Assembly (NCBI GenBank): GCA_965153455.1
Contig: OZ234493.1
Span: forward strand, 32,478,213 to 32,542,212
Length of the DNA: 64,000 nucleotides
Source: Sphagnum compactum
Taxonomy: Eukaryota > Bryophyta > Sphagnopsida > Sphagnales
Direction of reading: 5' to 3'
Under the pieces are notes generated by a model. That model was not told where the DNA came from. It made no database searches and saw only the letters and a program-made list of their open reading frames with translations. Each line of letters starts with the position of its first letter. The first letter of the stretch is position 1. Below are positions 39,978-53,268 of the stretch, in pieces. Made by a program: the position numbers and the translations under genes.

Positions 39978-41149
39978 ATATTTTGTCATAATGAAATGGA
40001 AAAACCAAACTTCATCAATTTGGGTTTTACCCATTGACCTTGATATGAACTTAAAAACCTATTCATTGTTAACAAACAATGAACATCTAAAGAATATGTT
40101 ACCAAAGTGCAATGGGCTTGTGTATGGAATCTTTTGCACAATTTGAAGATTGTTCATCAAAGTCCAAGAGATAAATGTTGGCATCTAGGTGTATTAACAT
40201 TATTGGGAGCCTTTTTTTTAAACAAATGTTTTTTTTTTTTTGGAAATATGGCTTGAAAATGAATGCACGATAAAACCTTGTAATTTTTTTTTGCACAGGT
40301 CTTTTCATTATGTATTATGTTGTTAAAATCCAAAGTATGAGTGTCATGGGCACAAATATTATGAAAAAAATGGGCTTTCAAAAATAAATCAATAAACCAA
40401 GACAAATTGTGACAAAAATAATCCTAAATCTAAGTTCAAACATAGAACATGGACATCAAAGATAAGAACACAAAGTATGTAGGATAAAAGTGCAAACAAA
40501 ATTTTATTATGATCATAATATGAAATGAAATGAACAAGGTTATGGTGCAAGATCGTACTTTAAATTGATGTTGAATAAATTGACAGTAATGGGGGACCTT
40601 ACTTTTATTTATATTTCTTTAGGTACCTAGATTGAAAAAGCTTTCATGAAAGCTTCCATATGTTCATTGTCCAAATAATCTTCTTGATTATAAATGAATG
40701 AACTACAAATGAATCAACAGTCAACAATGGATGAATTAAAAATAATTTACAAATGTATAATGAATGAATAAACATTTCCATTATTTTTGGATCTAGTTGG
40801 TTTTAGTGCAAAAGGATTAGTTGATTAGGACATATTTAGTGAAACCATGTTTGGTCATTTCAAAAGTGGCATATTTGATTAGGTGATTCAACTATTTTTT
40901 AAATAAAAAATTTGAATTCCCAAAATAAATGATGCAGACTAGTGGAAAATGTTATAAAAACATCAATGTGGCTTTTCATTTAAAATTTAATGCACCTTTT
41001 CATTAACAATTATTTTAATAAGGAATTCACATGGCCCCCTAAAGCATACTAAAAAAATTATTACCCATTTAAAAACGACATGTGACAACTTAGAGCTAAC
41101 AAATTAGTTTTTTGGCCCAATTGGGTGATGTTATGTGACAACAACTTAG

Positions 41150-42868
41150 TTAAATAAAGTTCAACAACCTAATCTAAGAAACTTAAACTAGGAAGTTTAA
41201 CTTAGGCTTAAGCAACCTAACCTAAATGGTTTAAATTAGGCTACCTAAGTTAAAAAAACAAACACATGCTAAAAGCTTAGGTGGGCTACCTACACAAGGA
41301 GCCTAAATCAATTAAGGCCATTAACCTAGGTTGTAAGTGTAAGGATCTAAACCTTTCACCATCACTTTAAAGGTTCAAGTTTTTGACCATTGCACCACAA
41401 CTTTCTTTGGCATCAAAATTACCCACAATAAAACTATAAACAATAATTTAATACAACATAAGTAAAAAAACTTATGTACCGTAGTTAAGCTAAGTTTAAC
41501 TAAGCCTACCCTAGGCTACCTAAAGTAGACCTATGTTAACATCAGCTATCTTAACATCTAGTTATGTAAAACCATGCTAACATATGTAAGTTAAACTAGG
41601 TTATGTAAAATAACCTAGGAACTAACATAGGTTAATCTAAGCTACCTAGGATATTGTAGGTCCATTTAAAATAATATAGGCCTAAATTAAAATAACATAT
41701 ATTACTTAAATTGACCGAGGCTAACCAATTAGGTTGACTAATGTAACTTAGTTTAACCTAGGCTAACCCTAAGCCTTCCTAATTTGACCTAGACATCCCT
41801 AAGCTATAATAAGCTAACTTTGGTTAAATTTAGATTAAACAAAGGTTTAAATTAAGTTAAACATAGGGTAACCAATGTTAAACCTACGTTAAATTTATGC
41901 TAATCAAAGTTATTTGTTTAAGTTTTTGGGGAAACCAAGGTTAAACCTAAATTAATCAAAGTTAAACCTAAATCAAACCTAGGTTAACCAACTTGGTTAA
42001 ACATTGTCTAACCAAGTATAAATTGAGTTAAACCTTATAAATTAACCAAGGGTAAACTAGGGCTGAACATAGGCTAATTTTAGGTTTAAAATAAGATTAC
42101 CAAGGCTTAATTTGAACTAAATCCAAATTAAATTTAAGTTAATCAAATATACATTTAAGCAAACCCAAACTAAACCCAGGCTAAAATTAGATTAAATAAG
42201 GTCAAATTTATATTAAAATTGGCTAACAAATATAAAACCTACCACGGCTACATATAAGTTAAACTTAAGTTAACCAAAATTAAACCTACTTTAAACCTAC
42301 ACAAATCAAAGTTACACCCAAATTAACCAAAGATAAACAAAGGTAACTAAAAGTGAATTAAATTAAACCAAAGGTAACTCAAGGTGAATTAGGGAAAATT
42401 TGAACTAACCAAAGTTAAACCCAACCAAAATTTTAACTTACTTGAACCAAACTTTAACTAATCATAGTTAAACCTAGTTAAAATTAAGGTAACCAAGGCT
42501 AAATTTATTATAGCTTTAACTAAACTTAATTTAAATTTGAGTTAACCAACATTAAACTTTGAATAACTTCAATTAAATTTTAATTAAAATTGAGTTAACC
42601 AACACGAATCTGAAGTCATCCAAGGTTAAATCTAACATAGGTTAACCAAAGTTAAATTAGGTCAACTCCAAACTAAACATAGGTTAACCAAAGCTGAACT
42701 TAGGCCAAATTGGAACTAATGAAGGTTAAACCTAGGCAAACCTTGGTTAAACTTAAATTAACCATGGTTAATTTGGGCTAAATTTAGGTTAACCAAAGTT
42801 AAACTTAGGCTACATTAAATTAACCAAAGGTAAACTTGAATTAACCAAGGCTAAACCTAAGTTAATAT
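41150..42868. repeat. cryptic AGGTTAACC-like satellite, about 1.7 kb
   Basis: Nearly the whole stretch is built from variants of words such as AGGTTAACCAAAGTTAAACC, AACCTAGGTTAA and CTAAACTTAGGTTAA. Spacing is irregular, about 10-25 bp. No fixed long period is visible, so it looks like an old, diverged simple repeat array expanding by slippage. It lacks long open frames because TAA and TTA recur constantly. The CCTAA-rich words recall degenerate telomeric sequence, but that link is inference. Confidence 0.75.
41331..41401 (-). repeat. tRNA-like sequence (tRNA pseudogene or SINE head)
   Basis: On the minus strand a 71-nt block begins GTTGTGGTGCAATGG and ends TTACAAC. Those ends can pair as a seven-base acceptor stem with two wobbles. 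TGGTGCAATGG fits the A-box consensus. GGTTTAGATCC lies where the B box should be but departs from it at several positions, with AAGG/CCTT pairing as a short T-stem. The anticodon arm is poor. A functional tRNA is unlikely. Confidence 0.3.
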
Positions 42869-43432
42869 AATATAAAATTTGATTTTTATTCAAAATTTAA
42901 TCATTAGAAAAAAACTAGGTTTTTATAACCAATCAATTTGCGATTACTTGCAACCATTTGTCGTTTGTGACTATCATTGGTTATTTCTTCAACTACTTCC
43001 TTCATTTAGTTGTGCTTGCAACTACACTGCAACTACCTTGCAACTAATATTTTTCATTCTTCCATTTGAACCATTTTTAACATGGTTTTCATCCAAGAAA
43101 ACCCATTTACGTTCCATTAATTGTAAATTTGATCAAATGAGTTGCAAACCTATGTGTATTCAAAGTGTATTCCAGGGTGTATGGATTTATAACGGTGTAT
43201 AATATGTATTATACTCAATAATACATGGGTGGTTCCTAAAATAAACATGTGTGTATGAAGGGTGATGTATAATACTTGTATTTTTTATAGAAATTATTAA
43301 TATTTTTCAGTCATAAAAGGGAATTCCCCTTGGGAGAAGGGCATTATGTTCTTTAGGGGAGCAATTTCCCCTAGGGAAAAGGGGACTAAGTTCCCCAAAG
43401 AGAAAAATACTATGTTCCCCTAGTTGGGGAGT

Positions 43433-44330
43433 AAGTTTTTAAATGTTTGAGTCAAAACTATAGGGGGTAAAATTTGTCCAAATTAAATGTATTTTACACC
43501 ATTGGAAAGCTCTCAAAGAATATATATCTAAAATGATCTTGCATTCTCAATTTGAGGATACAAGCTAAAAGTTATGACTAAAAGAAAAGCCAGGGGTCAA
43601 ATTTTCCCTTCTCCCTAAGGGAAATTGCTCCTTTGGGCAAATTTGACCCATGGCTCTTCTTTTTGTCATAACTTTTAACTCATACCTTCAAATTGATAAC
43701 CAAAATCATTTTAAACATCTACATTTTGAGGGATTTCCAATGGTATAAAGAACATTTGATTTGGACAAAATTTACCCCCTATAATTTTGATTCAAACATT
43801 TTGGAACTTGCTTCTTGGTGGAAATTTGACCCCCGACTTTTCTTTTCATCATAACTTTTAGTTTGTACCTTCAAATTGAAAATCCAATATCATTTTAGAC
43901 ATCTACGCTTTGGGACAATGACCCATGACTACCTTATGTGCAGAAGTAGACAAATTAAATGAATGATGACAGGACTATGCTTATTTTTTGTGCTTGTTTT
44001 TTCTTGTGAAGTGAATGATGTTGTAGAATGATATTCAGAACACAATGTTTGACTTTTTAACTTTCCAATGACATGAAGAACATTTGATTTGGACAAATTT
44101 TACCCCGCATAATTTTGACTCAAACGTTTGAAAACTTGTTCCCCAAGGGAAATTTGACCCTTGGTTTTTCTTTTCATCGTAACTTTTAGCTCGTACCTTC
44201 AAATTGAAAATCCAAGATCATTTTAGATATTTGCACTTTGAAAGCTTTTATTTGGCCAAATTTTACCTCTTATAATTTTGACTCAAACATTTCGAAATTT
44301 GTTCCAAGGGGGAACACAGTCCCTTTTTCA
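43433..44330. repeat. four copies of a roughly 190-bp repeat, first one inverted
   Basis: Copy 1 (about 43,433-43,626) is the reverse complement of copy 2 (about 43,627-43,810), forming a large imperfect palindrome. Copies 3 (about 43,811-43,925) and 4 (about 44,045-44,330) are in the same orientation as copy 2. Diagnostic phrases are CATAACTTTTAGCTCGTACC, TTCAAATTGAAAATCCAA, ATCATTTTAGA and ATTTGACCC. A 120-bp unrelated spacer lies between copies 3 and 4. No open frame is present. Confidence 0.75.
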
Positions 44331-44484
44331 TCGGGGGAGAAGGCAACATTAATAATAATACTATAATATTAAATTATTCATTTTTATTTTAAATAATATT
44401 TCAATTAATTTTTTAATTACATACTTATGTAACTAAAAATTATTGATGAATTATTATAATATGTAAGTAATTTATTAGTTTTTA

Positions 44485-45008
44485 TGTTAATTATTTGATT
44501 AGGTAGTTTATTAGTTAGTTAATTAGTGAATTTTTTTTTTCATTAATTAATTAACTAGTTAGGTAGTTAATCACTTACCTATTGAATTATATAATTTACA
44601 AAAATAAAAATAAAGGATATAAAATGAGCGTTCTAGTTGTAAGTAGTTTGCAACAAAACTTTCTAGTCACAAAATAGTTTATAAGTAAACTCCAAGTTCA
44701 AAATTTATCCCATAAGGTTTGTCTTCCATTCTCATTTTGAAAAGTATATAAAAAAATTCTTTGCTTCCCATTTTCACATCCAAAATATGGGCCATGTGGG
44801 ATGAGCCAATTAAAAGTTTTATTAAAAAAAAATCAAAAATTTTATGTACTTACCCCTTAACCAACCTACATCCCTAACCGACCTATCCACCTAGCTATTT
44901 ACTTATCCACCTACCTAAGTAGGTAGATGTTTAATGTAAATAAATAGGTAGGTAGGTTTTACCTACCTACTTACCTAGTTTGACCTACTTACATACCTAC
45001 CTACCTAA
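44485..45008. repeat. inverted TTAGTTAG and TAGG/CCTA repeats
   Basis: Around 44,500-44,575 TAGTTAGTTAATTAGTGA faces CATTAATTAATTAACTAG across a T run. Around 44,940-44,985 AGGTAGGTAGGT faces ACCTACCTACT, an 11-bp stem with a 2-4 nt loop. CCTA words fill 44,870-45,008. These are palindromic simple repeats with no coding capacity. Confidence 0.65.
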
Positions 45009-48000
45009 ATCAATTTTGGAAATTTATAATTAATATGTGGCACATTTTGATTGTGCCATGTGGCATAATCTAAAAATGTCCAAACATAGAAATTGAACAT
45101 GTTAGATCATTTTAGAATTTCATATATAAAATGATATTATTTAAAATATATTAAAATAATGACACGTGATAACACATGATAAGAGCACAAAGTTGACCAA
45201 ATTAATTACAAGTGACAATACATATACGGTGAATCAATGGATGAACATGTAGTTTGTTGACTTTTCTTTCCATCCATGAATGGTTGTTGCTTGCAACTTG
45301 TCCAACCCAACTAAGGGAAATTTAGTTGCAAAATGTTGCTTGTGACCACTAACTAATCACAAAAACTAGTTGTAAAAACTTTGATTTCTTCTAGTGAGTA
45401 GGGCACCATTAAATCATATTCCAAATTGATATTTTGATCAACATGTTGATTAATTAAAAAATAAATAAAATTTCATGTCACATGTGAAATTCATGTCGTG
45501 ACATTCAAGTTTTCATCACGATGAAAAAAATAATTCATGTCATGTGTATAATTAGCATTGTGGCATAAGTTAAAATTGTGACATTCAAGGTTTCATCACA
45601 ATGAAACCAAATTTGTTTCAGACATTTCACTTTAATGGTGCAAAGTATGTTGTATCAATAAGAATAACAACTTGTTATGTAAGAATGAGACATATGTAGT
45701 GACACTGATGATGAACAAAATGTGGAGAAAACAATTAAAACATTTTTATGGTTTACAAATGAGGTTATTATTATTATTTTTGAATTACCAAAAAATATAA
45801 ATTGGGACTGTAATTTCCATGCTAGTGAACAACATAGTGAAAATTTTGACACCATTCATTTATCTTCAACAACTATTGCAAAATTTTACTATTTGTGAAT
45901 CAAAACTTAAAATAAATCAAATTGTGACAAAATCAAACATCTAGTTGCATGAGGATTGCAACTAGACAATAAATATTCAGAAACACAATATTTATTGTTG
46001 TTAATTGATCATGTTATGCCACGTCAACTTGACTAATTAATCAACTCCTTATAAGGAATTTTTTATTGTGCCAATTTTGGTTCCTAATAATGTGAATGCA
46101 CCATTTTGTATTAAGAACAAGTTGAGACAACTTAATGAAAATGGTACATGCTCAATTGTAAGGATTTATTAGTCATCAATGATAATTCAAAACAAAATTA
46201 ATGAACAAAATAACAACAAACCAAATTGAATGATATGATGTAACAATTATACAACATGAAAAAATCATCACAAACCACCTATACAAACCTACCAAAAAAC
46301 AACAATAGCAAAATAAACAATGAGAAAACAACAAGTTGAACTTGCATAAGAGCAAACCTACATTTCAATTGAACATGATTTGAAACCAAAAAAAAAAGGA
46401 TTAAAAAGAAAGACAATGCATTAAACAAAAGATAAAAAATAAAAAATAAAAACAAAAGTAGACAAACCTACAACAAAGCAAGTGAAAAAAACAAATGAAC
46501 AATTTTTCTTAAATGTACCTAAAGTGATGTAAAGAGCAAATGTAAGAAATTGCAACACAAATTCAATGAATTACAAAGCAAATTCAATGAAAATGAACAA
46601 AAACTTAATGAAAACCTACATGCCTAAACAAAACAATTGCAATGCAAATAAATCAACTACAAGCACAAAGACAAGTGCAAAAAAAAAAAACTTGCAAACA
46701 CAAAGTGCAAAGAAAGCACTTGCAAGTGCAAAGCACAAAATAAACACCTATAAGCACAAAGAAAAGCAAAGGAAGAATTAGAAGATGCAAGTGCACACAA
46801 AAAAATCACCTTTGATCCCAAAGAATAACAAAAGTAGAATGAGGACTATGGAATGTGAGAATGGTTGTTTTCATTTGTTTTCTTGTGTGAATCAACAAAT
46901 AATGCAATGATAGAATGATGGGGAGATATCTTACCTTTTGCCTTATGGTGTGAATGTTGACATAATCTTAAGTTAGTACTAGACTAGGTTGACCTTAATG
47001 TTAATGTTAAATGTGCCTAACCCCAATGTTAGAACCCCTAACACAAGGTGTGAATGAAGGATGATTTTCTTTGTTAATACCCACTCATTTCAAGGAATTA
47101 ACATTTGTAAATGCATTTGTTAAATAACCATTTTGTACTAAAGGTCATGTGGCATATATGTCAAATGTAAAAACTTGACATTTTCGTAGTGCAGTTGAAG
47201 GCCATGTTATAACATGTAACAAATTAAATGGCTTTCGCAACAAGTTTTACATTTTTATTATTTTTTGTTGTTTTTGTGTTTTTTTTTCAAAAAAAAGACA
47301 TCTATGACAACTATTAAGCATTTTAGCCAATGTCTTCTTGACATCTAAATCCAAAAAAAACACAAAACATGGCTACAATATTTTAATCGAGTAAAGCTTT
47401 CGAGCAAGGGCATCCCTTATGTTGCATTTTAATAATGTATCCTCAAAAATGGAAAACACCTTACGACTGCATAAAGAACTAATAGAATTATTTTAATGCA
47501 TGCGGAGAGCACTTCACCCTCAATAAAATTTCTCCCTCAATAGAAAATGACACCTTACACATGAAGTTCCTCAAAATGAATCGCTTCTTCTCCTTTCAAA
47601 TGAATCACAACCAACCATTTATAAAGCAAAATTTTACCAATTATTTACACTAGGTAAGGACCTTGAATGAGGTTGTTCTAGAAATTTTGGGTCTCAAATT
47701 CTCAGCTCATGTTTTAGAGCCTTCATTCTCCATCCTTACCCTACACAAGAGCCATCGTACACCTACTCTTACATTTCCTTGGTAGGTATTAAAAAAAACT
47801 TTTTAGGTGTAAGGTGCCTCTTGTTCTTTTTACATGACAATTAGGTCTTCCTATCAAAGCAATGGTAAGAGGTGTGTTACTTCCAAGAACTATGTATTGC
47901 AAGATGTGACATAGCCCAACTTATCATCTTTTTTTCATTCTTTTATATTGTATTCACTATAATTGGCCATGGACATTCACAAAGGCCACCTTTTAAGAAG

Positions 48001-48200
48001 GCCATTATTTGTCCTCACTCACTTTAAGTCCCGTTAACTCTTTACCTTCTCCCTTCATGCATACCCTTCATCGATGGAGAGTCATATTGACTTCAAAAGA
48101 TAATCTCACAATGTTTCACCATCACACCTTGTCCAAAATTCTTGCTAATAATTTGTTTGATGTTCACTGAGTTTGCATACATTCATACACTGACCTTGGT
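45009..48200. other. gene-free AT-rich DNA
   Basis: No recognisable gene on either strand. 46.2-46.8 kb is unusually A- and C-rich with CAAA/AACA words that give Lys/Asn/Thr-rich fortuitous frames. I found no inverted terminal repeats or transposase blocks here. Confidence 0.5.
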
Positions 48201-49207
48201 GAGAGAGCACGGTTAATAATACAATCTCTGTCCATGTCTAATTAGAATTTTTGAGGCCCACCTGTCAATCAAAATGCAGAAGTTTCATTCTAACAAAATA
48301 TGTATAAACTGACCAGATATATATACCTAGTGGTGCAGTGAGCCCAAGCTCTTCTCTTCTCAACCTCATACTGGAAGTTCTCTAGACATATCCTGCCTTT
48401 TTGTATCAGGTTCCTTCCCGATCAGACAAGACCCCATAGCCGCCTATATGGCCAGGAACAACTTTCAGCAGTGGGAATGACAGGGACCAGTACCTTGCTT
48501 GGGTAAAGCTTCATAATTTGGAATGAGGGTAGCAGAAAACTTCAGCAAGGTTGACTGGTAGATAATTGGCAGACTTGACTGTTGTTTAGGAAGCTTGAGG
48601 AACCACAGCTGAGAACACCTGGTAAAATAAAGGGCCTTCAATAGAAGTCACCTACCTAGTATCAACAGCCACAAATAACTTGCATAACCAGTGTGCTTCC
48701 TTGGGGAGAGGGACGAGCTGAGATGTGATTTTACTGCTCACCATGCTGTTGATCACCCTCCATCTTGATCCCATCTCCACAGTCCAGAAAGCTGATGTGC
48801 CTGCTTAACAGCTCTCCACAATGTGCAAACTTCAGCTGGTAGGAGAGTCTTGTCCTTCTTGGTCCTTCGTGCCTCACAAGGATTTCATCAATGAGAAGGC
48901 AAATAGCCAAGTGGTTCTTCCACTGCACAAGTTGTTTGCAGTATTACTCACCATTCTAAGGACCACAATGGCACAACATTGACAAAGCTATACACCTCAA
49001 CTTTTTCTCCCAGATCTTCCACTCTCGTGAAGAGAGGACTCCATGCTTCAACTACCACTGGTGAATACAAAAGTGGACCATCTTCATGACCATTCCCCTC
49101 TCCTTCATTCCTGGTTCTTGCTCTGGCTACAAGGGATTAATGAGTGAGTTTTAAAAAATTTACGTTGCTATCCCATCAATGGCTTTGAAAATGAATGGCC
49201 TTCTCCC
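48201..49207. other. DGD1 3' flank, balanced composition
   Basis: Composition changes at about 48.2 kb from AT-rich to gene-like. The 1 kb downstream of the DGD1 stop probably includes its 3' UTR. Short minus-strand frames such as 48,731-48,928 lack domains and an ATG-supported model, so I do not call a gene. Confidence 0.45.
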
Positions 49208-52200
49208 CTACCACCCATAAATAGGCCTTGGGGGAAGCCCCAAGTCCTTGCAATGTTGCGCATCTATATGCATGGTTTTTGGGTGTGCTCCTAGTACCCA
49301 TCGTACTGCCTCAATTCCTGAGAGACAGTAATGGGTGAATGCAAGCCCATTGTCAACTACATCACTCAGCATGGGCATTGATGGTGATGAAGTCACAGTA
49401 GTATGCTTAGTTGTCTCTCCAGGAAGAGTGGTCTTATTGGTCTGTATCCTTCTAGGACCATGGGGTGGCAGCTTCTCAAGCTCAGCACACTCAATGAATC
49501 GTTCAGTTGCAGCTTCCCAAGACAAAAGGTGCTGAAGCTCAGGAGAAAGGGGCACTGGTTCAGACAACATAGCCAGCTTCACTTTCTCTACAAACTCTTC
49601 AGGGGTCTGGTAGGTCAGGCAATTAGGAAATGTGCGGAAGAAGTCATTGGAAGGGTGATCTGCACATATGACAATTTTGCCCATTGCTAGGGCCTCTGCT
49701 GTTGTTGTGCAGACAACATCACTTCTGCTTGGGTTGATGAAAACTTTGTACCTGCAACAATTGCATACACCTCTCTTGAGACTCTAAAGAACATGCATGA
49801 GGACCTATTCAGCCATTCCACTGACATGGTACTCGACTTTAATCCCTCCAGTAGGATTGTATCAAATCCCACTTTTCTGTATACTGCACTGGAGTTTACT
49901 TGCTACAGTAGGGATGCAACATCCCACTAGTCTACAGCTAATGGCTGTGGCTTGCAAAGTTTTATGCGATTGGTTCTAGACACTAAATCCATCTCTGAAA
50001 TCCACTTAAGATGTGCACTGTCACCTGTGATAGTCTTCTGTGAATGTACCTCTAATTGATTGAATAAGTTCATCTGCTACCAGCAATGTCAATTCACAGC
50101 TCTCTTGGTGCAGTTAAATACCACTACAAGATCCTTTCATCAGAAAAACTTGGGTAGATTGTGGAAAGAGAAACTATACCCATGGAGTGAGTTGTCAGCA
50201 TGGTCCCTCCCTTGATGGAAGTTCATGGCCAGCCCGTGTTTCTCTGCTGCAGATACAACTTCATGCGAGTCTTGACCACTTCCATAAACATCAAGATTTA
50301 AACCTTCCAATTCATCCTTGTTTTGTACAAGAAGATCGACCAGCTCTCTGTAACCTTTTGCCCAGATCATCTTGCCTAGATAGTAAGCCCCCTTTGAGAA
50401 CACAGGTTTGCCTTCCTTGCCCTCACTTGCTAGTCGTTTCCCAACATCCAGAAACTTGGGACTCACTCCATGGACATTGCACACTGATGACTTTGGCAGT
50501 ACTTGAGTTGCTGCTGACAATCTCAAAACCTGGTAGTTCAGCCCATCCCCCCGCCTCAAATTAGAGCACAAGCCTTGACACTATAATAGGAAGGAAGAAA
50601 AGAGAAAACCTGAAAAGTTTAATGAGGTCATGAAGCAACAAAGTTGTGGCCTGCTCTCCAGAGTAGGTGTCAAACCACCATCATACTCACCATGGTGATT
50701 AACTAATGGTTATCGAAAAGATGAAATTATCACCTTACTGCAGTATACTCGAACCATCCAGTTGTTGACATGCTCAAGTAAAAAAGCTTGAAGCTTTCCA
50801 TTCTTCTCTTGTTTGACATATTCCAAGTAATTGGTGTGAACCACACCTACTACATGTTGGAACTTATCGGTCCACCTCCTCCCATGATAGTACCATGTGA
50901 GATGCTCAGGCTCTTCCAGCACCGCAACATCAGCTTCACGGTCAGGAATGAATTGAGAGATGTCCCCAGCTGCCAATATACTTCGCTTCACAGAAGAGAA
51001 CTGCACATCATAATGAGGTTTTAATTAAATACAATTAAGGACCAAAATGGGACCTATTGCAATAATCTGAAGCACTCAGCGCACAGCTATCTAACAATAC
51101 CTTTCCAGGATAGAATGCAATCTTGAAATCTGCCTTGAATCCAGTGCGGGCTTCTAACCAATTGCGCACAAAAGTTTCCTGCTCTGCTGGAGTCTCAAAT
51201 GTCATGTGGTCTGGGTACACTTCCTCTTGGTCACGCTTGCATAACCACGGCACCAGCAAAGTTACATTTTGTTTCCCTAACTTTGCCAAATATGCTGCCC
51301 GAAACAGAGGGTTTATTGCTGTCCCTGTCATCCATGGCAAGCTTGCTGTGGTGACAATTGCAATGTTCCTGTGATGATCTTCACTGGAAACCCTGGAAGA
51401 TTCATGGTGATCACTCCAGATCCCACCCTTGTGACTATATCCAGTGCTCCGTACTACACTAGCAAGTCTAAGGTCAAGGTCCTCCGCATCTTGTCCAGCA
51501 TCTGGAATTTTGTTCACTGTTGTGGTCAACGACTGTTGACCAAAGTTGCGTTTACAGCTCCGCAAGATCCCACAAACTTTTTCTGACACATCTGTAAGAT
51601 AGATGAGAACCACTATGTGTTCAGAGTCACAACTACTGCATAGAACAGGAAACAAATTCCACACACACTATAGTGTATATCAATCGAAAGGAGATTGTCC
51701 ACAGAAATTACAGTTGCCAAAGTAACTTGCCGAGGGTCAACAATGTGTACCTTTCCTGAAACCAAGCTGGTCTAGCAGAGGTTCAGACTCACGAACCAAA
51801 TTCTCAAGCAACTCTGGAAGATCAAGTGGTGGCACATCCTGCCCAAATTCATCCTGCATACCAATATCACATGCCCCAGATCCATTAGAGCAACTGCAAA
51901 GCCACCGCTTCCTGACACCTACAAACCCTCCTTGAACCCACACAGCCATGGAATCATCTCCATTCAATCCTACTACATGCCTGGATACATTCACAAAGAA
52001 GGTGAAGGCTCCTGTGTGTATAACAAGTAGCAGCTCCTTGGGCTTTGCATCCTAGCCACATGTAGAAAAACCATCAGTTAGGTGAACCCTTCTGTTCTAC
52101 AATATTGCCACCAACCTTGGTTGTATCTGAACTGGTCGTTGAAAGCTTCTGCAAACACAAAGAAAACACCATTAGTCTAATAACAATCCCAGGGTACTAA

Positions 52201-53195
52201 CCTGAAGAAGAACAAGAACAAGAAGACATTGGCATACAAGGCTATGTCACCCCTCCTGAAGGATGGAGAAATCGGTAACTAATGTCAATTGTAGCAGTAG
52301 AGACCCAGCACAAAATGACACCGTCCTCAGCGGCAGCGAACGTGGGGATGGAACCTACCAGATTTCTCTTCACGTTTTCAAAGAACTCTGTCTTCTGTAC
52401 ATTCTCGAAAAATTCCGACGGAGTTTTGCTGGTGGCAGCAGTGCTCTCCAAGTCACGCAAACTATCCTTGACGCTTTCCTTCACTCGGCGTAACGGTTCC
52501 CACTCGTCGACGGAGAGTTTCTGTCTTCTGCTGGCCTTCTTCCTTCTAACGCCCTGCTTGACGACGAACCTTCTTTCTCCTGCCACCTTCCTTGTTGAAC
52601 CTAAATCTTTTCTGGAGAAGAAATCCACTAACCCTGTCTCCGAGCCTTTGGAAGTCATCAAAGACTTGCCGAGCGACAGATCCCAGCCTGTGCCTCCATC
52701 CCTTGGTTTGAGAAAATCGGGATCGGACCAGGAGCGTCGAAGATTTGACAAATTAGGCTTCAAGTTCTTGAGGAAATCGAAATCCTGTGAAGAAATGGCA
52801 GCTTTCAAAGGCTGCGATGACGATGACGAAGAAGAAGAAGCAGAACCTGTGAGAGTACTGCTTTCTGAAAGCTTATTCCAGATGCTCTTGTTGTTGTTGT
52901 TGTTGTCGTCGTTGTTGTGAATACTATTCACAGAAGAAGAATCTCCTCCTCTTCCACTCTTGACGTGATGGGAGGAAAACGAGGAGTTCCTCAGACGAGT
53001 TCCCCACTCTTTATCCAATGAATTCGACAATTGTTTCAGCGACTGAAACCTATGACGGATCAGCTCCATATCCGACTCCGCACTTCTCTGCACTTGTGAC
53101 AAACTGTTGGATATGAAGGACATGGCTCTCACTGCCGGTGCCGCATCCGCAGCAACGACCTTCGCGCTATCACCACCGGCCCCCCGCGGCGCCAT
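49208..53195 (-). CDS. DGD1: digalactosyldiacylglycerol synthase, DGD1 type
   Basis: Six exons: 53195-52359, 51853-51751, 51591-51101, 51000-50734, 50529-50180, 49751-49208; 863 aa versus about 808 in Arabidopsis DGD1. DGD1 transfers galactose from UDP-Gal to MGDG, making the galactolipid DGDG at the outer chloroplast envelope. Visible features: an N-terminal extension of about 280 residues with Ser- and Asn-rich low-complexity runs, then [11 protein letters not shown] (about 285), [16 protein letters not shown] (about 390), [19 protein letters not shown] (exon 4), [20 protein letters not shown] (about 610), [11 protein letters not shown] with the GT4 acidic region (about 698-708), ICADHPSN, and the end PIYGW. 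The N-extension and C-terminal tail favour DGD1 over DGD2. The exon 1 donor is my choice: CTG/GTAGGT gives in-phase joining and removes a non-homologous tail; the true site could lie a few codons away. Confidence 0.96.
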
Positions 53196-53260
53196 GGCAG
53201 CAGGCCAAAATCCCCTTCTTCACAACAACCAACAACGCCCCAAACCTCGCTCGCTCTCCA

Positions 53261-53268
<8 letters not shown>

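Noticed and set aside
40638-40655. Perfect 18-bp palindrome AAGCTTTCATGAAAGCTT
   Set aside because: Short palindromes of this size are expected by chance in AT-rich DNA. Nothing around it suggests a function.
46566-46781. Lys/Asn/Thr-rich plus-strand frame
   Set aside because: It follows from local A/C-rich composition. No domain, no codon bias and no splice signals.
52282-52920. 212-codon plus-strand frame
   Set aside because: It lies antisense within DGD1 exon 1. The minus strand has clear homology and consistent exon phases, so this is a shadow.
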